Shown here piece by piece: positions 33,832 to 45,400 of a stretch of 64,000 bases of DNA. The position numbers and the translations under genes were made by a program. Within the stretch, counting starts at the first letter, position 1, and each line of letters starts with the position of its first letter. Location of the stretch: the NCBI GenBank assembly GCA_038025085.1, contig CM076140.1, positions 38,749,501-38,813,500 of the forward strand, written 5' to 3'. The notes beneath the pieces were generated by a model, which had not been told where the DNA came from, ran no database searches, and saw nothing but the letters and a program-made list of their open reading frames with translations. Origin of the DNA: Tetragonia tetragonoides (Eukaryota; Streptophyta; Magnoliopsida; Caryophyllales; Aizoaceae).

Positions 33832-34254
33832 GTCAGCTATAGCCTGTGGCTTGTAATTTTCTTCGCCTAGAAGAATTTTGATTAATAAAACTCCAAATTA
33901 TCAAAAAAAATAATTGAAAACTAAAATTTCTTTTACAAATAAAACACGCTAACAAATCAGTTTGAAGTAATGTTAACAATGAAAAAATGGGGGAAAAGGT
34001 AACAGTATTGAACCAATCATAATAACATACTCTAAGTAGTAGTGCAAGTGAATGGCGACCGAGGCACCCCCTACTATATATGTCAAGTTCGGACTCTCGT
34101 GTTCAATAACGAACATATCTGACTAGCTGAACAAGTAACGCAAGCACTGGCCCCGTCAACGTAGCACCAACAAGTGGTGCCCATGACCTTGCCTTACCAA
34201 GCCACTTGGGAGTAAGTTTGGATCCACTAGACCACCACCCTTGTTGGTATACTC
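33832..34254. other. Host sequence upstream of the ALY gene
   Basis: AT-rich intergenic DNA, no gene recognised. It begins right after the Copia LTR. Confidence 0.5.
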
Positions 34255-34257
34255 TAA

Positions 34258-34553
34258 GGTGGTGTTTACTTGCTTGCAATCAAATGCTTGCAATGCAATC
34301 ATTTAATAGGGTAGATGTGAGGTGGAAAATGAAGGAGGGGAAGGAAGGAGATGAGAAAAGTGCGGTTGATTGCATCATTCAAATTAATCAATATTACATG
34401 GGAAAAGTTGAGCAATTGTGATTACATTGAATGATGCAATCAACTCCACTTTTCCCCATCCCTCTCCTCCCACTCCTTCACTTTTCACCCCACATTTACT
34501 CTGCCAAAAGATTGCATTGCATTACAATTGATTGCAAGCAAGTAAACGAGGCC
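34258..34553. mobile_element. PIF/Harbinger (Tourist-like) MITE in the ALY upstream region
   Basis: The terminal inverted repeats GGTGGTGTTTACTTGCTTGC and GGCCTCGTTTACTTGCTTGC (second on the other strand) bound a 296-base element. A 3-bp duplication TAA flanks it (34255-34257 and 34554-34556), as for PIF/Harbinger. The two arms can pair over much of their length. A relative with the same CGTTTACTTG ends lies at 48635-48932. Confidence 0.85.
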
Positions 34554-34556
34554 TAA

Positions 34557-34980
34557 GTTTTAGTTAGGCAAAATTTGTATGAAAATTAAGTAGGTAACCT
34601 AACATAATTATAAAAAGATAGTAAGCTAAAAAAAATTAAAGTGGTGGTAAAGACTATCTTTTTAAAAAGAAGTGGTTTGAATTAAACGTTAAATCACTAG
34701 TTTTATTAATACTTTATAGATCCCATTATTTTGGTGTATTTTTACAATAATACTCCGTACATTGCACGAGCAAAAACTACATTAGTTTATAAAAAAATTG
34801 AATGATAAGTTTGATAAACTCCATTATTTGAAAAACTAAGAAAAATTTGAAAACATCACCTCTATTATGCAAAACAAACACAGCAGCTAATACCAAATTT
34901 AAAAGGCCTCAACTCAAAGGAGAGGTTAAAGAGCGAAAATCAAATCAAAACCAAAAAACCAAAACCAAATGCCTATTGTC
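34557..34980. promoter_or_regulatory. Probable ALY promoter and start of transcribed region
   Basis: AT-rich DNA giving way to A/C-rich sequence and then a CT-rich patch at 35020-35070, as in plant promoter-leader boundaries. No unambiguous TATA box was chosen. The transcription start is not determined. Confidence 0.35.
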
Positions 34981-35880
34981 TCACCGGAGTAGACACTGCT
35001 CTCCTTCTGGTGGTACGTGCTCTCTCTCTCTCTCTCTCTCCTCTCTCTTATCCTTCTTCTCTCTTCCAACTTCAGAAATGGCGATCTCAGCAGTCACCTA
35101 TCTTTAACAACCTAATATACTTGCTGAAATTGCTCCTTTTTCATATCCCTCTCTTTCCATTTTTTCTGTTTTGATCATCTGACCGGCAAGCGAGCGAGCT
35201 CACCTTTCGATTTGTGTCTTCAAACGAAGCAAAACCCCTTTGGTTTCGCGCTTTATAGCTGTTAATTGAATTAATGGTTGGTTCAATGTTTGTGTGTATT
35301 TTTTGGTTAATTGAATTGATTGATGGTTCAAATTTGTGTGTGGTTTGTTTAATTGATTGTTGGTCATGGAGGAAGGGAGGTGGTTCGGGTTCTTATTGGG
35401 TTTCGGATCAATTCGACATGCGATAAGGTGGTTTCTTTGGGGTTGGGTAATGGAGCTTGGAGTTGGATATGGGTCGAATGTGTTTTACTATTTTGACTTA
35501 ATTAGGGTCTTTGGTATAAGTTGATTGATATTGTTTCTTCATTCTATAAATTGTGCATTTTTGTGTGTAATGTCATAAGAAAATGCCCATTTTCTCATTA
35601 TTGAGCTCTGGGAATCAAATTTGCTTCTACTTGCCTATTTTGGTATGCTTGACTTGCTTACAATCATCCAAAGGAATTGGATTCTAGAATTATTGATAAG
35701 TTGATTCTGCTAGTCATGCTTTTAGTAACATGCATAGTCTGCAACTCTGCATATTTCTCTCTCTCTATCTCACTGCACCTTTATTATGGGTATGTGCATG
35801 CACTTTTATGGTGGCCTAGAAATGATTCTGGGTTTTTTGTTCTGTCAGGTTTTGGGCATTAGAAAAGTAAAATAAAGTCC
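34981..35880 (+). other. Probable 5' untranslated exon(s) and leader intron of ALY
   Basis: A possible non-coding first exon ends at a GTACGT donor (35013) followed by (CT)n. The leader intron would end at TTTTTTGTTCTGTCAG (35848), leaving 32 bases before the first ATG. Start and donor are guesses; the acceptor is good. Confidence 0.4.
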
Positions 35881-36428
35881 ATGATGGCTCCAACCAGAAA
35901 ATCCAGGAGTGTCAATAGGCGGTTTTCGAATCCAAGTGACAGCTCTCCTGCGAAAGATGGTGATAGTGGTAGTAAAAATAATAACCGGGTAAGCATTCTC
36001 TCTTTTCTCATGCAATTTGTTCCAGCAGTTAGTTTTTGATATGGGAATCTACTAGATCAGTGTTTATATGTATTTGGCTGGGTGGAGGATTTCTTGAGGT
36101 AGATATATCCTATATAGGAATGAGATTGAATTTAATGGATTGCTGTTCTGGATGTATTGTCCCTCTCCTGCGCTTCATGTGCTCTTGTCTTGCAGTGTTT
36201 GTACTTGAATTATGGTTTGTATTTGTTATGTCTAAGAAGCTATTTTTAGTCATCTCACATTGATTTTTTTGGGATGAAGTTATAGCATTTTGGCTCTTGT
36301 GTCTTTTCCTATTTTGCACAGAAGAGGAAGGTATCTGATATGTTAGGACCTCAGTGGAGCAAAGAAGAACTTCAGCGTTTCTATGAGGCATATCGCAAGT
36401 ATGGGAAAGAGTGGAAGAAGGTTGGTGG

Positions 36429-36489
<61 letters not shown>

Positions 36490-39400
36490 ATATATATAGG
36501 TATTATTTTTTCCAAATTCTCATGGCTGTTGCTGCACTGTGATTTCACAATTCCATTGAAATTTTGATGTGCAATATTGTTTATATTGGTCCACAGGTGG
36601 CTGCAGCAGTACGTAACCGGTCTGTGGAAATGGTGGAGGCCCTTTATACAATGAACAGGGTAAGAATGTTGTGAATCCAAAGTCAATGCCCCCCGCCCCC
36701 CCGCCCCCCGGAATTCCCCTAACCTGGAGACTCCCTGGTAACTCACGTGAATGGATGGGCGGTGCACCCCCCCTCCCAAATCCCTTAGTTCTCTCTCTGT
36801 CTCATGTGTGCGTATGCACTTAATGTCAATTTATCATTAATTTGATATCAGCAATGTGCTGCTCCCGATAAGTGTCGCACTCTGTACAGGCACTTTGAAG
36901 TTTTACGTGCTAATTTACCGATTGTGGTGGAATACATTGTCATTAATGTCTGCACACAGATGTAACTTCCATGCCTTTGATGAATGTGAATACGTAAAGT
37001 TCATAGCCAAGTAGGCAACTGAAGTGTGTTTGCCAGTTGATAGATGCTTTTTCCATGTTAGATTATTAAGAACCAGGGGTTGATTGCCATGATATTTGCT
37101 GTCTATCCTTAAGGATCTGTTTGTACAGTATGCATGTGTCAAAATTTGATTCTGTAACACTTATGATTGAGAACACTGTATGATGGCTGGCTGATAGTTG
37201 TTACTCTTTCTCCTTCAACTGTGACCTTGGTTCTCTTCTCTCTTTCTATCTAAATGCTATGGTAGTCTACTAGTCTCTCAAATTAAATAGTAAACTTCAC
37301 CCTCCCCCATCTCCAATATGAGAGACACCAGTGAGATCTCACAGTTGGTATGTAAATATTTTTGCAAGCGAGACGTGTAGGGCTTGGGTGGAGGAAGGAG
37401 AAGATGTTGTGGAAGAGTGCTAATTTTGCAGTACTTTGTTGCATCTGGCTAGAGAGGAATGCTAGGGTCTATTCTGGTTTTTCGATGACGAAAGGTATGT
37501 TGTGTGATAGGGTAGTCTACTTGGCCTCCTTGTGGGCTAAGGCTGCTAGGTGTTTTCGTAGCTATCTGGCTTCACAGATGCTTCACTGGGTTGACTTTTA
37601 AATAGATTCCTTTCGAAGACTCCTTGTTCTCTTAGGATGTAGTATCCTGCCGAGGGCGGGGTCTGTGAAGGTCCAGATGCACACAGCCTTACCCCTGACT
37701 AGTCGCCTAGTAGAGAGGTTGTTACCGATAGACCCAGGAAAGCAGTTTTGAGTTTTAGAAAACAATTTGCAGTAGTATTCTAGAGGTCCCAGGTTCGGGT
37801 CCCCTTCCTGGTCTTTAGCGTCAGGCCCATGGGATTAGTCAAGCAAAGCTTGGACACCCATGTTATCTAAAGAAAACAGTTTACAGTAGAGGAAAAAGTT
37901 AAACTTCAAAAAAGTGAATGAAAGGATGCATGCAAAAGCAAAGGAATGAAAATCTTGAAGTAAACAAACAGTAACCAAGTATGACTGAACTTACATGAAA
38001 ATAGAAAAGGAGGGGATGAACACCAATTAGTGAAAGGAGTAACCAAAAGACCCTAGACAGGCTACACAGCACAGGTAAATACACATAAAAACCTCAACAC
38101 ACCCTCTAAGTAGTGTCTTGAATCTCATCTATGTGTATTCTAATACGCCAAAGTTTCCAATTAAGGGCCAGGTCCTCGGTAAGCTCTAGAAGGGCCAAAT
38201 CCTTCCATTGTTCTCTTAGGATGTAATACTGTTATATTACTATTAATAACACTTTCACTTTCTCTAAAAAAAAAACTTTTATCATGGAGAAGAATACTAC
38301 CTCTATACTCAGCACAGTGTGCCAAATGATGATGATCAACGGTCCTTGGCCTTTGAGGCATTTTCACTACATGGGTGTAAGTACCCACTTATATACTTGA
38401 AAAGGAACACATATTTTGAGATTTAAGAATGTATAAATACTTCCAACGAACAATCCTTTGTTACTAGTCACTCATTTAGAAGAAAGACTTTAATTATAAT
38501 AATGTTTGGAGAGAATTCTTTGGTGGTATTTTGAGGATCTACGTTATTGCTCCGGTGAATTTCGAGCAATTCGCACTGGCATTGAGCTCTCCTTTGAGAG
38601 CTATGGGCTCTGTTACATGGACTCAGCAAAAATGGCGTGGTACTCGTGTCGACATGACACGAAACTGATCCTGGTATGAAATCTGAGTCCGACGCGCCAT
38701 TTTGATTTCGACACGGTTGGTCACCAAGAGAAAGAGAGAGGGGGAGGGAGGGAGAGATAGAGAGAGAGAGAGAGGATCTCGGCCAAAACTCAGATCTGGC
38801 AATCGAAGGATGAAGGAGAGCTTTGTCTTCTCAGTTCTCTTCTTGCCGGAAATTACGAGGCTTCGGTTTTGCTTTTGGGAGAGAGAGTTGTTACTTGTCG
38901 CAGTAGACAACAGAGTGACATGGGTTTCTCTTTATTTCTCTTTTCGATATTTTCTATTTTTAATTGGGAAGTGGTCCAAGTGGAGAGGAGTCAATTATTC
39001 GAACTTCTTTTTTGCTTATTTTTGAACCACATAACTGATAACACCATAACAGTCTATGACTCCCCTGCCCAGAAGTTCCAACATAAGAGAGTTTTATACT
39101 CCCTCCGTTTTACCAAGATGTTTACACTTCATTTTTCAAGGTCATGACCATGAATTAGTGAAAAACTACAAAGATTTATAATGTAAAAATGCTATTGATA
39201 GATTCATTTTAAAGAATACTTTTAAAATTTTATAGTTTATATATGCCTATAATTATAATTATCTACGGTCAAAGTGGTGCGTTGGAGACCGTGAAAAAGC
39301 AAATGTAAATATCTTCATGCAACAGAGGGAGTAATTTAATAAGTAAATTATGTATAAAATTTCTTTATAAAATAAAATTAGAGAGATTTATTTTTAAGTT

Positions 39401-42400
39401 ATGCCGAGTCCCCGTACCCGTGTCCAAATTTAGGACGAAGTCCCCGAGTCCTAAATTTTAACAAGCGATGAGTCGGACACTCGGATCCGTATCCGTACCC
39501 TAGGTTGCACCGATACCTAGCCCAACAACAGTATCCCGTATCCGATACGTTTTGGATACCGGTACTTTTAGGATACACGCCCGATACTTGGGAATACGCA
39601 CCCGATACGTATCGGAGAAGTATCCTATTTTTTCGTATTATTTTTTTCCCAAAATAATTACGGATACTCCTTAGATACACAGTGGATACTTTAAGGATAC
39701 GCCAAATCAGCAAACACTTCAATTAATTATACTTTTTGCAATAAAGATTAAGGATTTCTTTAAATATATCTCTATGAAACCCAAAAGAAATGACCTTTCT
39801 CTCTCATCATCGCCTCCATCTTATCTGATCTGAAGGCTTACGCCTATTGGAGCAGTTGGTCGGTTTGCCAACTCTCTCTATCTTCCACACATCCATATCA
39901 TCAACTAATTAGACATCAATTTACTCACACGTTTTTCATCTTTGATCTTGTATTCTTAATGGGGAATGGTATATAGATGTTAACAATGCTAGTAAAGGTC
40001 ATAAATTGAATTGCACTTAACCATTTTTTTTTAAAGAAAGTTGTTATATTATATATTTTATATTATATTTTTGCCGTACCCGTATCCTAGGAAATTTAGA
40101 ATTGCAGTATCCCGCACCCGCATCTGTACCCGTATCCGTATCCGTATTGGTATCCGTGCAACCTAGTCCGTACCCGACACCCATACCCGAGTCCATGTAA
40201 CATGACAATTTTCTGAGAGCGTGGGGGACATGCAACTTTAGAAGTATGGTGTGCGTCTATCAAAACATACCATGTTCTTCAAAATCCTGTAAATATATTT
40301 TTAAGGGGAAAAAAATGAGCTTACGTAAGGGACATATGAACTTAAGTTCAATACTGATGCTCATGGCACAGCTTTTCTTTGGTTAGAATAATGAGAGTGC
40401 AAAAGGAAGATACAAGAGTAAAGGTTTCTGCTTGTAGTTCTCCGAATGTCACCTGTTTAAAAGAAGAACCGCTGATTTGTCAGCGTACTCGAATCTTTCT
40501 TTTTTATGTTGCTCTCCGCTTTCTTGATTAATGTTGCCTTTCCAATTAAGTGTGCTTTTGATGGTTGGATTGCTGTATTGTTGCAATTTGGAGCTTTTTT
40601 TTGATGTTTTGCTTCCAATTTGTCTTCTATACTGATTCTGTACTGATATCTTATCTTGTCCCTCTTCTTAACTTGACTTAATTTTTCCTATGATGAAGCT
40701 GTTTCTTATGAAATACAATATCAAGTTATATCTTTATATATTGTAAGCTGCACGGAGTTTAACATGGCTAACTTTCCCCCCCTTGCAATTTTGAGCTCAA
40801 AGTAGTTTGCATCAGCGATAACCTTAGCCCTTTCTTTCCTTGAGTTGATTGACATAATTATTGTTTGTTTCAGGCTTACTTGTCTCTTCCAGAGGGAACA
40901 GCTTCTGTGGTTGGATTAATAGCAATGATGACTGATCATTATTCTGTCCTGGTGAGCAAAGTGCTAATTGCTTGGATTAGCATTGACATTTAGAGACTCT
41001 TTACTTTATTCTATGTTAATTATTTTTGGGAAAAAATAGCCTGGAGGTGTCTAACTGGTGGTTTTCTCTTGATCTACATCGAGGAAAGTTTAATTTGTAA
41101 TATTGTTCCTCGTATTAAAAGTGTGTGTAACTTTTGCATTACAAAATCACTGCACATAAAGCTCTGTTATTTTGCAAACTTCGTGTGGCTGACTTCATAT
41201 GATGGTGTCTTGACTTTATTGACTATTGACTATGCTGATTTCCCATGTTCCAACTTCATATAATAGCCGACTTTTGTGCTTCACATTCCCTCCGTCATAT
41301 TTTCATGGGTATTTACCCTTTATATCCGTTGCTGTATTTTCTAATATCACTATGGTCATATGGTGCGATCTGTGCTGCACAAAAACAGGAACAGCACCAT
41401 GAATACGGCATGAAATGGGAATAGGTTAAAAGTATTGAAGTATGATGAAGGAGTGGAGAAGGTCAAGAAAATGGCTATAAGAAAATGACTTTGCTAGGGT
41501 GTTGTGGGATAGGCTTACTGGGGGGGAGCATTTTACGAGCCCAGCTACATTGGGGCAGTTTTTGCAGATACGTTTTGCTGCTGGTAGGAGAGGGAGGGAG
41601 GGTAAGTTGTGGTGGAGGTGTGCATCCATGGCTATTCTGAGGTGTATTTGGCTGGAGCAAAACTCGAGGATTTTCTCTGCGTCTGGAAAAACAATTGATA
41701 ATGTTTGGGATCATGCTGTTTATTTGGCATCTCTTTGGGCCAAGGCAGCGGGGGCCTTCAAGGGTGTTCCCCTTACACTTGTCCAGCTACAGTGGCGGGA
41801 CTTGTAGATATGTTTTTGTTTTCCTTTTAAGGACTTCTTGTCCTCCACCTTTTTGTTTTCTTTCATTGATTCATTAATAAAAAATTTCTTATCTAAAAAA
41901 GAAAATGGCTATAAGAAGAGGACAAAAACGCATGTAAGATACAAAAACATCTATATAGATAAATGTAGTTTATAAATTATAGGCTCAGGTGCAGAGTGCT
42001 TTTAGCGGGGGGGGGGGGGAGATTCTTCTAGATGCAAAACTTGTGGCTAACGAGGTGGTGGATGACGCTAGACGTAAAGGGTTAAGTGGTGTGTTTTTAC
42101 GCTGGATTTTGAGAAGCGTGTGAGTTGGTGAGAGCTGCCAGTTTCTTGATATGATGTTAGAGAAGAAGGGTTTTGGGGAGAGGTGGCGTGGTGGACCAGA
42201 AGGTGCTTCAAGAGTGCGTATTTTTCCGTTTTGGTGAATTTGGTGGGGCTCTAGGGAATGGTTTACATCGTCTAGGGGATTAAGGCAAGGGGGTCCATTG
42301 TCTCATTTCTTGTTCGCGCTTGTGTTGGATGTGTTGAGTAGGATGTTGGAGAAAAGAGTGGATATGGGGATGATTGAGGGGATCTGGGTGAGTGGCGAAG

Positions 42401-45400
42401 ATGAAATGATTTTGTTTCTGGCTGCTGATGAGGATAAGTTCAAGAATGTACTTACAGCAGTCCGAATATTTGAGGTGATTTCAGGGATGAAGGTCAATCT
42501 TGGTAAGTGTAGTTTGGTAGGTGTAATGTTGGGCAGGTACGTTTGTATGGATTTGCTATGTTGGCTGGGTGTCAGATTCAGAACTGGCCGTTTACTTATC
42601 TGGGTTTGCTGCATCCGCCTGCTTGAATGAATCAATGAATATGTTATGTTGGCTGTTGAGGAGCCAAACAGCTTTTGTGTTTGCTTTTTCCTAGAGTGTA
42701 CCAGCTCTCAACGCTTCATCTGAGTTTTAATTCGTCGTTGATTGGTTCGTTGAACCTGTATTTGCGGAGGCCTCCTTAGGAGTAGGAGATGGAGGAGGTT
42801 GCTTCTTTGCTTGAGTGTCTGAAGTCAGTGCAGCTTTCGGATAAGGATGATTATAGGAGATGGATTGGCGATTCTTCTGCGGTGTTTTCATGCAGGTCTT
42901 TTCTTTTTCTTCAGCAGTTGGGTCTGTCAACACAACAGACTAACTTCCCAATTGCGAGGTGGTTGTGGAAGGCTAAAGTTTCCTCTAAGGTATAGGCGTT
43001 TGTGTCAACGTTGGTATTGGATAGGGTTAATACTAACAACTTGCCTCACTGGCGGAGGGCTGACGCCCTATTACCTGATATTTGTATGCTAAAGGTTGGG
43101 CTAGCAGTGCGTTCTCTTCACATGTATTTCTGAAGTATGAATCTGCGCAGGCTCTTTGGGGTAGGTTATCAAGTATCATAGGTGAGGTTTGGGAGCACCC
43201 AGACTCTGTTATGGAGTTCCTGCAAGCGAGGTGTATGGGACTTGGGTGAAGGAGAAGAAGTTGCAGTGGAAGAGTGATATTTTTGCATTGCTTTGGTGCA
43301 TCTGGCTAGAGAAGAATACTAGGGTCTTTTCTGGTATTCTTTGTCCGTTATGTTGCGGGATAGGGTGGTTTACTTAGCCTCCTTGTGACTAAGGCTGCCA
43401 CGTGTTTTCATAGTTAATTTCTCACTCAGGTTATGCTTCATTGAGTGGACTTGTAAATAACTAATACAAGGATGATTGCTGAAGAATTGAGCCATTGTAA
43501 CTTTTAAACGTTTTTGTATCTAATGGGCATCTTGTCCTTTATTAATGTACTTTATTTGATTATTAACATTCATACTTTTTTCTTCTCTAAAAAAGGAGAA
43601 GATGGTGGCATGCTGTAATTATTTTTTTGGTAAGTAATTAGAACCTTTCATTGATCATCAACAACATACAATATACTCAGAGCGCATACCCTCTCATCTT
43701 GCACTTCCATAGCAAGATGTTACCTTCTAGGAAGGGCCCATCTAAAACCATGGAAGATTGTACAGAGAAGAAAACACCAAACAGAAACAGAGACTAAAGT
43801 GACTGAAACCAGTTCCTATGTGCCGCAGAAGTTTTCTTAGGAATGAAAGCATTTATCCTCGTCTTCACATCCCATTTGACCTGCTGCATCACCACCTCAG
43901 GCCTTTTAACAACCTGGCTCCAGTAGGCCTCATTTCTGCTCTTCCATATATGATACAAGAGAGCTGTTACACCAGCAAGCATAACACTCTTGACAAATTT
44001 AGGCTGATAGAGGATACCTTGTGCCCTCATGTCATACATCTTAATATTATTTTTATTAATAGTATTTTTACTAATCTTATTTTTATTAATATTGTACCTT
44101 TTTCTTCTCTTAAATACGAGTAAAATTTAAAGAGGTTCGTGTTGTGGTTCATTGTTGTTGTCCTCACTTCCCCAACCCCCCTTGCGCCCCAAGAAACTGG
44201 ACTGAGAAAGCTGGGCAAATCAACGAGGCATTCATATCTCTTTTCTTTTTCTCTTTTTACCATGTGAGTTTGCTAGGGTGCTTTGTTGGAAGTTGTTTGG
44301 TGTTCGAGGGGAGCAACAGAAGTGTCTTGCCAGGATTACTGATCATATAGAAGCGATGTCTATTGGCAGAGAGGAAGCAAGGAGAGAAACTGCTTTGTCA
44401 TTGCACTTTCATGGCTATTTTACGCTGTCTCCGGTTACAGAGGAGTCTCGTGTCTTCTCTCGTATTGTCAATGACTGTGATTGGATCACAACAGCTAAAG
44501 TGTTTTTAAGGATGCTTTTATTACTCATGTTTAGTTGAATTGGGCTAACTTGTAATTAATGCCGATTGTCCTCCTAGGCTGGATACATTCATCACAAGTA
44601 TTTTTTTGTTTTCATTTAAAAATTTATGTAATGACCTGTAGGGCTATATCCTGTGCTTCAATTCAACGATTTATTGACCCGACTCCAATAAAATGTGGGA
44701 CCCTTAGACAATATGCCCACCATGAAATTTTAAGCATAAAAGCAAAGGTTTAAGGGGTTGTCACTTGTCATCAGAACAATCCTGGAGCAGTGTTGGGGAA
44801 AAGTATGCTTGGTAGCCGAAGTCTGTGTTGGTGGTATACTTGGCACGGTCCGGCGCAGGGTCGAGGAGTTGGAGCGTGGAAGGACAACAGATTAAGGGTA
44901 GGAAGGAAATGTGATGGTTAGTGTAAGTGAGAGTTATTGCCTCTACATACAACTTCTCTTTCATGGCTGGTGTAGAATAACTGAAATTAATTGAAGAATT
45001 TATGGCTGTTATTTATTTATTATTTTAACCTTTTACTTATATTTGTGGTAATAAGATAAGAACTTAACCATAGAACAGGAGACAAGATAAGCATACGAAG
45101 CTAAAAGCGGGAGCAAGTAGAGTTAGCTTACTTCTAGGAAGGGCACCCATGTACTTGACTTCAATACATAATCACTTAGTAAACTAGTTAAATAATTATT
45201 ATCACTTTCTTTTTGTTAAACTTGCAGAAATAAACTGTTTTTAGCTTCCTTCGATTTTCAGTGTGTTGAACTTGTAGAAATTCATCTACCTTGCTGCCTT
45301 CTTACCTGAACTAATTTTCTAACTTAACAACTTAATAGTATCACTATTGATGCGATCTGGGCATTGTCTGTTAAAATATTGAAGGGTACAATTAATTGCT

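Noticed and set aside
36684..36730. C/G-rich patch as a possible regulatory island
   Set aside because: Too short and a simple C-run; no supporting motif.
37793..37803. GGTTCGGGTCC as a tRNA gene
   Set aside because: Only a B-box-like motif; no cloverleaf could be drawn around it.
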